From positions 659,001-723,000 of the forward strand of contig JADLSH010000257.1 in the NCBI GenBank assembly GCA_016169945.1: DNA of 64,000 nt. Reading direction: 5' to 3'. The DNA is from Trachythela sp. YZ-2020 (lineage: Eukaryota > Cnidaria > Anthozoa > Malacalcyonacea > Clavulariidae). Below are positions 1 to 14,072 of the stretch, in pieces; the stretch's first letter is position 1, and each line of letters begins with the position of its first letter. The translations under genes and the position numbers were made by a program. Under the pieces are notes generated by a model, which was not told the DNA's origin, ran no database searches, and was given only the letters and a program-made list of their open reading frames with translations.

Positions 1-60
1 AAATGCTCTGGTAGAGGGCAAAATTTTACTTACTAGATTACTCGAATTAAAATGTATTTT
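1..60 (-). CDS. MPP3/MPP7-like: MPP-like gene, probable exon at PDZ end, cut by window edge
   Basis: After a gtacag acceptor the phase-0 frame is open for 20 codons to the window edge and contains SKILPSTRAF. This resembles the 'FKI-x-PS' strand that closes MPP PDZ domains before SH3. The first residues after the acceptor are less convincing. Confidence 0.58.
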
Positions 61-3000
61 CTGTACTGGGCTATTATACGTTTAACTGATTTCGACCGAT
101 ATATAAATGGATTACAGCCGATAACTTGAATAGGATTTGCTTTGGAGTTGATCTGTCCGTTGATTGGCAAATAAACATCTTATTCTTCCATTCCAACTTC
201 TCGTGCTGGAATCCCGCCCGCTGCAGAGAATTCGTTGTCCGTTTTATCAGATTCTGTTCTATGTCTAGCTTGTTGCTTACAGTGTTCGAAGTATCGGCAT
301 ACATCTGACAGGGACTGTTTACGTTGGTTTATTCGTTCTCGGTTTTCGCACGGACTATTGGATTTCATTTTCGGTCCACTTTTCCTGTTTTCCGGCAAAT
401 TTTGGACTTTAAAACTCTATAATTTTGTCCATATTCTTTCCACAAAAAGCGGAGACGAAGCGAGAAAATTGAAAAAGCCAAACCAATGACACCGCTTAAC
501 AAATCGATAACATTTTGCCGTTGACTGTTCAGTTATAGATACACAGTATAACGTCAAAACGAGCCGCCGGGGCGAGTTTGAAAAAACCTACCGATACGCC
601 AAACTTATCCCCTTGCGGTCTGCCATCTCACACCATGCACGGGATGATCATTCCATCAAAAATGAGTAATGTACTTAGGGTGGCGTTAGTAAATCAAAAA
701 CGTACTGTAGTTTTCCTGAGCTCTCTACTGTCAACTATATCTTTGGTCGCGACAATAATGGAAAATGTGATCGTCTTTATTTGTAACGGGTCACAAAGGG
801 GCCATTCACAAAGGATGTCCGAGCCGAGGGAGAGGAGGGGGGGGGGTTGGGAAATCAGGACAAACTTGGACTTTGGGGGGAGGGGAGTTTTAAGCAATCT
901 GGATGTCCGAATTGTAAAAAAAGTTCAAAAACAAATATTTTCTGTTGCTATCAATTTGAACTCTCCTTCCATTATGAAACAGACATTTTGAATACTTCAC
1001 AATATTACCTCCATTGAAACAAGTTAAGTATATGTCATTGCTATTAATATGAATTAATTTTTTCATTGATGAATTCAACAGTGTTGTGAAATAATAAATA
1101 GGTTTTTGAATTTAATATTATTAAACCTTCCTTTTCTAGACAATAGGTTGCCACAATTGCGATAACACAGGTGTTTGTTTCCTTATTAAGTGATTGTTCT
1201 TGTAAGAGGAGATTTTTACAAACTTATTGCGTATTACGCGCTCAAAACAGATCGTGAGTTTTTGCAAGACATATAAACGGATGTCCAGAGGGAGGGGAGG
1301 GAGGGGAGTGGGCTCTAAATTCGGACAATGCCGGACGAGGGGGGGGGGGGGGGAAGGTGGGTCAGAAAGTCTATAATTTTGCCGGACATCCTTTGTGAAT
1401 GGCCCCAAACATATAAAACATGATCATAAGGCAGATATTTACTCAAAGTGCATGTACTGCATTTATCGTGTACGTCATTGGCTATACTTGAAGAAAAAAC
1501 TTACCAAAAGAGTTAAGATATGTTCAATACGAGTTCCTTTCACACTCACTCCGTTTATTTCGTAAATTTCGTCACCAATTTCAAGTGCACCTAATCAGTA
1601 TAAATGAAGGAGGGGAACGAGTGAACGACGAATGTTATACAGACTACAGGGCATTGAACTATAATAGACTGGAACGCTAACGCAGGGGGGGGGATTGAAG
1701 CCAGCTTAATTCAGTTTTTCTGAGTTTTGAGTTGAAATACTTAACGCCGAACATTGGGCTGTATACGAAATTGAAGCTATTAAAAAGTTATATTTGATAT
1801 AAAAACTTCAAGACTTTAGGTAAAAGGGAAATACTTAAAACTTTGAGGGAAAATTTGCCGTATTTTACCAAAATGCGGTTGTTTTTGTATTTTTTAAGTA
1901 TTTCCATTTTGCCTAAAGTCTTGAAGTTTTTATATCAAATATAACTTTTTAATAGCTTCAATTTCATATACAGTCTAATGTTCGGCGTTAAGTATTTCAA
2001 CTCAAAACTCAGAAAAACTAGCTTGGCTTCAACGAATCATAGGACTTGATCATAGGAGTTAGCGTTCCACTTTACTTACTTAGAGTTCACTGCTACAGAC
2101 ATTAGGGAGCTTTAGCAATGACTACGAGTACGACTACGAGTACGACTACGACTACGACTACGACTACGAGATTCGTCATTTTCGCGCCAAACGCCGTGTT
2201 GTTTGTATACGCCATCTCGCAAAAGTCGTATAGTCGTTGGGCTTTTGACTACGAGAGTTTTGATAAATCTCGTACTCAAAAGCCCGACTACGACTTTTGC
2301 GAGATGGCGTATGCAAACAACACGCGAAAATGACGAATCTCGTACTCGTAGTCATTGCTAAAGCTCCCTATTATTCAGCACACGGAACAAGGTTTTCCAG
2401 TGACCATACATTTATCATATCATGCCTATTGTTTAACACTTATTATTTACTGGGACCCAGTGAAATAGAATGTTTTTTGACCGCGAGACCGAGATTAAAA
2501 CTGGCACCCTATACAGTGACTATACAGTGACCATCATTCGCTGAAAAAAGTACACAATCATGCAAATTCTAAGCTTGTTTTTTGTTCGAGTTGATAACTA
2601 AAATTAAATCGTAAAGGCTCGTATTTCAGTCCGAAATGAAGAAAATTTACCACTTCTGCTTGCAGTTCCGCCATCAATGATCCTTGTGATGATACAACAA
2701 CCTTTTGAAGGACAATGACGAACAGTAATACCCTAGAATACATAAAACATCAAATGCACATATTTCTACAATTACAGTGTAAAACCTACCCAGACTGACA
2801 AAACGTCTATTCAATTTAACCGAATCTAAATCTATTTCATCAGTTTTGCCACATCCCAATAATTGCATAGCAAATATAAGATATGAAATTATCTAACATT
2901 TACAAGATTGTGGCTAGGTAATCACAACAGCTCTTGGCCAATTACTGTGACCCCAAAACAGTGTATGGCGAAATATTGAGGGTGAAAACTTAGATTACCA

Positions 3001-5795
3001 ACATATAACCACCCTTTGGTTGCCTGCAAATCTCAGTTCTTAAACCTTTTTGGCTTAAATTTCATGCAAATTTACCTAAATTATAGCGTATCAGGGCTTT
3101 TGTAGTTGTAAAATCATTGATACAGCTTTGTTACACATTTTATCAACTATCTTTCAAAGACTTTGAGAAATTATTTTAAAATATTCTCTGCCACTATCCC
3201 AAAATGACAAAGTTAACATTTCTGTTACACACTCACATATACAAATTCAATTTAAAAACAGAATGAAGGAGGGCAAGACTCTGACGGATTAACATACCAG
3301 TGGTTCTTGCTCTTCTTTGACCAGGCGAACAATTCGAACGGACCCGACACTCACATCCATGTCTTCCTCCATGTCACCTTCAAAATACTTTTCAAATATT
3401 CTACTTGAAACTTGGTCATGGGCTGTAACAAGAGCCTGGAGAATCGGACAAGTTGTAATATTACGAAAGGGTGTTCTGCATTTTAACACTCTTTTACTAC
3501 AAGATCAATACATAACGTTTTGTCGTTTTTTAAGCGTTTTCAGTTCTAAAATTTAAATATAATAAACAAACGACATAACGTTAATCTTTTAGAAGTTCAC
3601 CTCTTGAATCGCTTTTAAAGAGCTTTAATAAGACTACGTTAGTTGTATTTTCTAAAACTAGGTACGCTATGTCGTACACAGGTCTGGCATGATAGCGTGA
3701 ATTAATCAATTAAAATGATATGAAATGGCCACTCAGTAATTATCAAAAGAACAGGTTTTTGTGTACCATACACTGGCATCTGGGTGTATAAAAAAACGGA
3801 ATCCTCGATTTAAATGTGGATTTTGAAAAGAATATAGCAGTAAAGCCTATATGTTTACATTCATTTGAAAGCTTAGCCATTCAGCTTTCCAACGATGGGT
3901 TACTTTTTAAATTTGAACAATTGGTTCATGAAAAATATTACTTTAAGCGACTGAGATTGGGAAATTGAAAATTTGAGATGCAATAATAAGGCGGCCCTGA
4001 AATAGGTGAACTCATTTCGTAAAAATCCTCGAAACTATCAATGAAAGCTTTTTCCTCACTGATAGCCGATCAAAATCAAGTAACCACGGCTTCCTATGCA
4101 CCATTTTTAACTTTTTACTAACTTTGCACAACGGTGCTGGTTTAAACAGTTTAGGCGTGCGGCCACCAACTTGCTAATTTCTGTTTACGTTGCAATTAAC
4201 ATACGGTGATGTTCGACGGGCAAAACACAGAAATTGTTCTTATTACTTTTTGGGATCGATTTAGGAGTAAAAATAAATTACACAGCCCAACTGCCCCAAC
4301 ATCTTTTAAAGACTTCTTGGTACTTTGTTTCGCGTGACCACAACAGTATTAGAGTTTAAACAAGAAAATTCAAGACTTCAAAATGCGACTATTAAATTGC
4401 ATAATTAGACCGCATCTAAAAATGATGTTTGCGCTGATGTAGATAAGAAATGGGGTAGCCTTGTAGCCGGGCTAATCTGAAATCTAGAGGGGCCATAGTA
4501 TCAATTCGCGGAGCTGGAGATTCGGGGCATACTAGTGGTTACATAGGAGCTTACTAATACTGTGGTATACTTCAGTCCCCAGGGAAATTTTGAAATGTCT
4601 GCCTGTAAATATAAACTGAAGCATTTCTTGGATAATAGGTTAGTTTCAAGTATTATAATGTGTTTCAGCTCTTCTGTCATCCACTAAATTAGGAATATTA
4701 AACTGTTTGCTAAAGCTATAATGTCACATCGTGACCTAAATCAATAACTTGCATGTGGATGCAAGGGTGTTGGACGTCGTTATTCATTCTTTGACATTGC
4801 TTTCAGCCACTGGTTTAATCCGAATTCTTATGGGGACAATTACTCCGATTTCCACACAAACCTTTACAGTACAATTACACCTGTATCTTTTAGATTTTTA
4901 GCACAGTTTAAAGTCGGTCCAAGAGCGTAACACAACCAGGCCAGTTGCCCGTTGCCCCGCTATTAAATACATCACTGAATTGAATGCATAACGCTAACAC
5001 TATGACGGACTCGTTTGAGAGTTTGCCAATAACCACAATGCTTCAAAGTTTCGCAAAAACGTGGCACTAATAGAATAAAGGCCAAGTTACACGAGGTAAT
5101 TCTTGCTTCAACAGTTCAACTTGCAATGCTATTCGGACACAGAGCGATCTTAGGTAAAAAGTATATTCACAGAGAAATAGTGAGCATAAATCTCGGCATC
5201 TCGCTTTACTTTGACAATAATTTTTATTCTAAACATGCCTAGAAGGCAACAAAGAAATGAATGAGAATGATTATTTCGGTGAAGTGAAACGCGAGCCATG
5301 TTCACTGTTTTTCTGTGCGTACATTTCTACATAACATGGCAATCGGCAAATGCCGACCTGATTACCGACCTACCATTATGTCAGGACGGCAAAAAATTGC
5401 CGACCTGCAATTATACATTTTTGTGCAAATTTCGAGTAAACGAGAAAAGTAGATGGAGAAATATTTTTCTGGTCTATAAATATGAATGTCAGCAATATTA
5501 ATACAGGCACATTTTATTGAAAACTTAAATTTGCCAACCTGTTGTCGACCTGCTTTCGTTTAGAGGCCTGGTCAACTGAAGATAGAGTGTAAATATCACT
5601 TACTTGGAAGTGGGGTTTTTGAAATATCCTTGCCAGTTCATTCGCTTCGGGACTCATGCATGGTTTCAGTGTTAAAATACTGTAAACCTATAAGTATAAA
5701 ACAATATTAGAAAAACTCAGAAACACAAAAAAATAGAGCAGAATTTCAAGAAGCTGACTCCTAGATACAAGACTAGTTTTATTGCTAGTAATGCT

Positions 5796-5857
<62 letters not shown>

Positions 5858-8800
5858 CAACCAACTTATGAATAAATGGATGCCCATGAAACAAAATTAA
5901 CAAATTTTCCTTTGTACCCAATAACTATTATTACAATAACGTAATTTAGAAAAGAGAAGCTAAACTTATAATATTTTTGAATTCACACAACCAGTCGACT
6001 GTTGACATAAATTCACCATTTCATATAACAACCCATTTACGAGAAAGGCCACACTTATAGGAGTTTTATCCTGCCTATAACATCGCCTATATATGTTGTA
6101 AGCTGTGATGATGATCAGCTCAACATAACATACTCTATAGATACTGTAATATGAACAGGGTGGATCATGCATGAAACGTTTTCAATAATTTGTGATGGGC
6201 CATGAAATTTTATCGAGTTACGGACGATGAGCCACGGAAATCTTTCGCGAAAAGTAATTTTCCCCTCCACCCTCCCCTATTTAACAATTAGATTATGAGC
6301 TCAAGATTTCTATGAGGTGATAGTTGATGTGGGCGAAGTCCGAATGAACTATCATCTCATAGAAATCGAGAGCGAATAATCTAATTGTTTTAGTAGAAAC
6401 CAGCAAGAAAACAGTATTTCAAAACGTTTTTCATAATTTATTGAAATAAATTCGTTAAAAATCGCGCCGAGGAGATGGCTGTTTCGCTACTCGCTATCTA
6501 TCGACAATTAGATAGCGAGTAGCGTAGATACTAGTATGATTCTACTAAATAGCAATAGCTTTATGACCGGTCCTAGACTTGCTCCAAGTCTGTCTCTTAT
6601 AGGGGGAGTATATTAGGGCGCGCGAAAATGCGGGCGGGAGACGGGCGCCGATAAAATTGGGAGTGTCTCTCCTCTTCCAATTTTATCGCGTCCCGCCCGC
6701 CCGCCGTCCGCCTTAATTTCCTTCCGCCCGCATTTTCGCATGAGACAGACTTGGAGCAAGTCTAGACCGGTCCCTAAATAGTCAATAGCGTGTCTTCGAT
6801 CATATGTGATCGATTTTGCGAGGGCCAGTTGAGAAAGAAAATCCCTCGTAAATATATCAAACTGGTTTTGACCTAATTTCCATTATTTGGACAGTCAAGT
6901 GGAACTGTGGAATATGACAGTTAATGCCTTAATGGCTAACTTATATCACTGCATGTATTACTGTGTACAGGGTAACCGGTGGGGCAGTTTTAGGGACATC
7001 ATTATTAAAAGCTATAGTCATTGGCATCATCTAGAACAAGAATCGAATTAGGGTTATGACTATAAAGGCATGATGCAGCTGCTTTGACTTTATTGATTGT
7101 ATTAAACAATTACTGGATGAGGCTGAGCATGATATCAAGAATTATTCAGACCGAGGCCAATCTTATCTGCCGAAGCGAAGCTACATTGACCGAGGTCTGA
7201 ATAATTAACAGTTATTCTACGAACTCGAGTCGTATATGAGCTGATAGCCGACGAGGCGCGATAGGGCCGAGTCGGCTATCAATCATATGCGACGAGAGTG
7301 AGTAGAATAACTGTTTTATTATATACACAAGCTCTGGATATGAACAAATCATTTTGGCGTACTTTTTTCATGTAAAACGTGAATTACCTCTTCATTTAAT
7401 TGCCCAAATCTGGCAGCCATTTTTCTACTTTTCTCTACTAGCAGGATATGAGCTAATATCCTGCTAGTAGAGAACCAATCAGATTGCAGAATACCTCATA
7501 TCCAGAGCTTGTGTATATAATAATTGTTTGATATCATGCGTAAGCCGAATTCAATAATTGCTTTATTATACTTTCAAAAACCTGAGAAGTAAGCCAAGAC
7601 TTGCGGCCGGGCGGTGGGAAATATGCAAAAACATTTCATGAGTTAACATTTAATAAAACAATAAATACTTGTTAAAGATAGTTTTGTATTGTTTCGTGGC
7701 CTTTTTGGTGCAGTCACTGTCTTTTTCTGACAATAATTTCGACATTTTCTCTTCGTTTGTAAAGGCAAATTTACAAGAAGCCATTTTGTTTCGGCTTTCA
7801 AAATTTCGCGAGTTTTTTATACAACCTGCTGACCGCGCAGGGGCATGGGCTCGACAGTGTGCAATGGTTTTTTTGGTTCGATCCATAAAGACTATTATTG
7901 CACGCTGCATGATGACGTCAGCAGCGGAAATAACGTGAAAACTACCGGATATTGAGAATTATCCGGGGCTTTTTGACCAATCAGGAACGAGAATAAAGTT
8001 TGAATGTACAATAATATATATTATACTTACGTCATATATGAGGTCCTGAGAGTTTGGTGTAAAGTTCCAGACAAACTTTCTTCGACTTTCCAATTTTCCA
8101 TATATCTAGTACCAAGAAATGAAAGAAACAACATCAGTAACTGTAATAGTTCAGCAATGATGTGCTGATTGATCTCGATGTTATCAATTTCCATACCTAT
8201 GCATGCCTCGCTTGTATGCTATCATGAACTATACTTACAGTTGGGCGATGTTTAAAAAATCATGTCATGATTATCATATACGAAATTATCACGATATTCG
8301 ATAATATCGTGATATAAATCCAATTGAAAACAATGACCAAACAGTTTCAATTCAAATTGATATGAAAACCATATTAACATAACAAGCTACACTAATAACT
8401 AATGATATATGCCATATCTTATTATAAACAACACATTAAAGAATAAAGTAACTATCCGATTTGAAAAGAAGTAATAACCTTAAAATAGAAACCTTGCTTC
8501 ATTTCATTATTTCATTTCGTAGCCTCCGGCTCTACTAGCGCCAAGCTCTCAAAAAATAGTTTTAATTGTTCTAAAAACTATATTCAAATAACTGTTTTTG
8601 CATTTTATAAAAGCCATGTACAAATGCGAAGCATTATCACGATAGCCATCGACCGTAACGATAATAGCGATATATTGTGGCTCAATTTTCTACCTTCGAT
8701 ACAATAATCATGAGTGAAAATATTGCGATAGCATCGATATATCGCCCAACTCTAACTATACTTATTGAACAATATTCTATTCCTTCACCTTGTCATTAAT

Positions 8801-11800
8801 AAAGGGGCATATTATATGTAATATGTCTCAAGGACGATTTTATGATCCAACATCCAGATGTGACATCTGATTTTTCATCCATAGGCAAAGGATAATGTCG
8901 AACTCCAACAAAAGCTATCTGATGAACTGGATAAAGACTTCCTGGGACAGGAATCGAATGGTTTAGACTTGTCCGAAATGGGAAGATGATGAGCTGTCCC
9001 AGCTAATTGCACAATTACGCAAATGTTCCAACGATACAGCTCGGAAAAACCTACAGAAAGCCATCAAAAACAGAAGAAAGAAACTAAAGAATGAATACGA
9101 CAAAGAGCTTGCACAGAACATCAATACTGCAGCTGCATGAGGCTCGAGATGTAGAAAAGAGTTCGCTATCGCTAAGAAGTATACCACTTTTAAGTCAAGC
9201 AAAAACAGACAATACAAAAGAAAAACTGAAAACTCACTTTGAAAACCAAAGCACGTGAAATTCCAACTCCTCCTCAGCTAGAAAGACCTGACGAATTCCC
9301 TTTCTTTGATGATGAGCGTATTCAAATTGACGAAAGTGTTCCAAAGGAGGATGAGGTTGAAAAAGTTCTGAAGAGCTTCAAGAATAACAAAAGCTCTGGC
9401 ACTGATAAGCTTAAGACTGAAGGTCTGAAATATAACACCAATAAGAATCTAATAGCTGCTATAATTATTCTTCTGTCATTAATATGGACGTGGTTCAGTG
9501 AGTGGTAAGGTAAGTGGGGGTGTGCTAATCATCCTTACTTGCAGCTGAGAGCTGAGCTGAATTACGAAGGACGCAGCTCGACTTGATCGAGTCAAAGGTT
9601 TATTAAAGGCGCCTCTGGCTGCCACCGTATGACTCATGTCTGATCAGGGAGCACGGCTACGATCGAAGAGTTAGTTTGGGGCTTATCCAAACCCACCCTG
9701 TCAACATTCCCTGTGGGAGGAAACCGGAGTACCCGGAGAAAACCCACGACTTTCGGTAGAGCGTTGACTGACTCTTTTCACATAAGTGTCATGAGTCCCC
9801 AACGAGAATCGAACCCACAATCTCAGAGGTGAAAGGCGCTTACTCTGACGACTGCACCACCGAAGCCCCAATAAGTACCAGCGATCTGGCTGCATGCAAG
9901 CACAACATGTATTTTTAAGAAAGGACAGAGAAACTTAGCTGCAAATTATAGAGGACTCTCAATACGAGCTAATATGAGTAGAATTCTGGCAAAGATAACC
10001 ATCGGACGAATACAAAAAGCATATGAGAAGCATATAAGTGAAAATCAATATGGTTTCAGACAGAATCGCTCGACGTCTGATGCAATATTTGTGGTCAAAA
10101 ATGTAATTGAAAAGTTTTGTAATTGAATGATGGCAGTTTATATAGATCTAACCGCTGCCTATGTTCATGTACCAAGGAACTTATTATTTCAAGTATTGAA
10201 AATACGAACTGGAATGAAACATCTTATTGTAATTTTGGAAAAGATGTACGAAGCAACAACGGCATCAATGGACCATTCCCCAATTAGGTCTTATTTGACA
10301 AACTTTTGAATTAGGAATATTCATTAGCACAGCTGGAAAGAGCATCCTAAACTTAGTAAAATTGCGAAGTTTGGTTGCAAAATATTGTAAAATGTGGAAT
10401 ATATAGTCCTATAAAGTTTGCGAATTTTGTATACTTTTGTATTACGCGCGGAAAAGCGTTACCACATTTCGAAATGTGGTAACGCTTTTCCGCGCGTAAT
10501 ACAAAAGTATACAAAATTTGCCAAATTCACAGGACCATATTTTCCACATTTTACAATATTTTGCAACCAAACTTCGCAATTTTACTAAGTTTAGGATGCT
10601 CTTTCCAGCTGTGCTAATGAATATTCCTAATTCAAAAGTTTGTCAAATAAGACCTAATTGGGGAATCGTCCATTGCAGGGATGAAAGCTAAATTTGATGT
10701 ACTGTTTAAAACGTTCTAAAACTCATTAGAAGAGATGTTGTGGAAGCTATATTTCTCAAGTTACATAGGAAAATATATTTGCTTCATAGTATAACTAATT
10801 TAAACGGCTAGCAATTTAACTAGTCAAGAATTTGACAGATTTATAAATCTGATCTCATTAAAAATATTCTGGCTTCAAAATTGGCTCATTGAATTCAATA
10901 GGATGCTCTATCCAGTCCTTGTTTTCAGATCAGTGGTTAAAATGACAAGGAATTTCCTGATGGATGGGGGATAGAGTTTGATTACAACATACCATATATG
11001 TGTTCTAACAGAGAACAAAGAAATCGTGGAAGATTAGGTAGTATTGACATAATACACTGGACTTTGTATGCTGATAATGTTGTTCTCTTTTGTAAAACGG
11101 TAAAAGACGCTGAAAACTACTCAGTATTATAAATGATACCTGTAAACGATTTGGTCTAACGATTTCATTCAAGAAAACTAAAACTAAAGTTTTTAATGAT
11201 GAAGAGTTAGTACGCAAAACGTCACTTTTCAGTGTAGACGGTAATGAAACTGAAAATGTAGCAGTATTTGTGCACGTGGGCAAGATGATACCAAATGATA
11301 TGAAAGCAATCTCAACTGAACAATAAACATCAAAAGCAACGGCAAAATTCAGTGAACTTCGAACAGTTATCACAGACAAGAACATTAACATGATGACAAA
11401 AAGAAAACTGCTGGAAGCCTGTGTAAGGTCACGGTTGACGTACGGTGTTCAGGCATGGCTTCCACGGGAGGAAGAGATCAGGAAAATGGAGGTTTGTTGG
11501 TTTCAGGGTGGATGGAATAGACGAAATCGTGAAGAAGGAGAGTATCAATTCAAGTACACTAATGATGAAATCCAAAACATTGTAAAAACCATGCCCTTAT
11601 CACGAAACTTTATATATGCTCAACATCTAAAATATATTGGACACGTGTGTCGTGTGTCGTGTGTCGAGCTGAAAATACTTCATTCACCAAGTAGATGTTG
11701 TATGCCACTCCTACAAGAAAATATCATCGTGATCCGTGGATAAAGATACCCAAATTACTACAAATACCACTTGAACAAGCCAAGAAGTTGACGCAGTCAC

Positions 11801-14033
11801 AATTAGAGTTCACCAAGTTAGTCCACCAACGGACTAACTTGTCTCACAAGCTTCAATGAAGTTTTGGAGGAATCGACAGGAACAGGAACAGGAAGACGTT
11901 CCTAAGGCTCCGTTCACACGGACGAATATTTGTACGATTGCGCCTGGCGTTCACAAGGGACCCATGAAACCGGACGAATGAGCACCGCTAACCGTACGAA
12001 TTCGAGACCCGAATATTAGGTCTCGCGTTTTACCGGAACGGTTCTCAAATTTGACGGCGCCGTGTGAACAGGGGAACCGGTCTTTCTCAATACCATTTTG
12101 CAACGGTAGAGGATTGGGAATGAGATAATACTAACTTAATATATTAAACTAACATGAAGTATTGAGGTTAATAATAACAAAAACAAGGAAAGCAAAGCCT
12201 GACAAAGCTGAAAACACTTGTCGTTTTTTTCAAAAATTTGACTGGGGCGCTGCAATTGTCTGTTTTACAGTTGGCAATTTGCTCGTGTGTCCACCGAGAA
12301 AACCGAAGATTTTCAACGAATTATGACGTAAACAAGTTTACTACAAGTTTCACAATTAATCCAGTTCCGTGTCAACACTATTCGTTACACAATTAATCCA
12401 GTTCCGTGTGAACACTTTTCGTTACACAATTAATCCGGTTCCGTGTGAACACTTTTCGTTACACAATTAATCCAGTTCCGTCTGAACACTTTTCATTAAG
12501 CCGGTTCCGTGTGAGCAAGTGGAACCGGACGAATTTGAGCACGGTCCCGAATTCGTCCGGTCTCGTGTGAACGTAGTCTCAGACCGGTCTGAAAATAATC
12601 TGTGGTGCGGTCCGTATGAGGCCGTACGGACGTCCGTATGAGGCCCTACGGACCGCGCGAGATTTAAATCCAGTCGGAAATTCAACATCACAGCTTCACA
12701 CTAAACCTTAATTCAAGCTGTCGCACCCATTTGATAGAGATAACATTAAGCAACTGTTTTTACCTTTGGTTGGACCGCACATGAAGAGTTATGAGTAGGC
12801 TGTGATGCCCTTATACTGCATCAAATATTCACCCTGGATCTATTGCACAAGCAAATGTTGCAGTTAATTTATAGCTTACAGTACCTCCAATAGAGATGAG
12901 ACTTGGGGTGCTTCAAAAAATTCCTTCAGAAAATTGATGCCTTCATCAGTCTCATGTGGTGTTCTCTGTTTCAGTTCATCTAAGCACAACAGGATATCTG
13001 AAAGGACTAATTATACAACAACAAATTTTAAAATCAATTAATTTTTGAAAATTGACAGTGGCAGTGGCAGTACTCTACCACTGACGAGCAAAATTGTCTG
13101 GCGTTAGACAGAGTAAAATACTAAAGTAGGGCACATCTGGGCCCATTGTCAGCTAATGGGTTAACCTTTACGGATGATAGCAGGAATATAACACAGTGAT
13201 ATAAAAACTTTGCCAACACTATTCAACAACAGGCGGTGGCTATATAATGATTACAATAAAAATAATCAGAAATCAGGCCTTGCTGTGAGCATTTTTGCAG
13301 GCGAGTGGAATATCGCGTCAGGTGCGCGTTTGAAAATCGGTCAAAAACTATGGCAATAGAGTGGACTAGATTACCACTTTGCAACCTGGCAACGTTATAT
13401 TGTGTGCAACGCGTGTGGCTAGTAAATAAGTCTAAAGTTGAGAACTGTTTACGTAAAAACTTAAAAGTCGCAAAGTGTGGCTTAAATGAGGCACGCGATT
13501 TCACACTCTCAAAACAAACAAGGCGCGCGACAAAACGCGCATCTTGACAAGTTAAGGTACGTTCACACACAGCGATTTGTCGGGTCGATTTCAGATGCAC
13601 GTTAATGATATTTGAAAAATACGTGGCAAACGCAGTGGGCAAACGTCATTAGCCAACATCACCAGCTGAAAATATTCGTCATTAACATTCAGAGAAACCT
13701 AAAATCGGCCCGACAAATCGCTGTGTGTGAACGTACCTTTAAGGCGCGTGCGGAGGTACGCGCCTCAAACGGCCTGACTGAGAAATATTTATTTATTTAT
13801 TTATTTAAAATTATTTGGAAACGGTAGCCCTTCAGCGGTAAATGAAAAACTGATTTTCAAGGGGCCGTTTATCAATACATACATTAATTAAGAATACAAA
13901 CACTTACTACATTAAAGTCACTATTGGCTTCTAACTATATACAATATTTCAACTATTTACAACAAAATAGATTTGCAAAATAGATTTAATTTATTCATCC
14001 AAATCTAACCCATTAACGCCCAGCACTCTCCCC

Positions 14034-14072
<39 letters not shown>

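Larger units (their letters stand above)
8885..11870 (+). mobile_element. Decayed non-LTR retrotransposon with SINE and MITE insertions
   Basis: Remnants appear in order on the plus strand. They are an EN-RT linker (KNLQKAIKNRRKKLKNEYDK, about 9035), the RT entry (KNNKSSGTDKLKTEGLKYN, about 9386), RT with NYRGLSIRANMSRILAKI and ENQYGFRQNRSTSDA (about 9945-10095), the catalytic-palm precursor MMAVYIDLTAAYVHVPR (10127), and a C-terminal part with KRKLLEACVRSRLTYGVQAW (11399). The frame is broken by stops and shifts. A SINE sits at about 9535-9869 and a palindromic MITE at 10266-10675. The clade (RTE- or Nimb-like) is uncertain. Confidence 0.8.

Noticed and set aside
2786..2870. Minus-strand frame GCGKTDEIDLDSVKLNRRF as an MPP exon
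   Set aside because: The PDZ exon at 2651-2732 joins the exon at 3298-3435 directly in phase; this frame has no match in the family.
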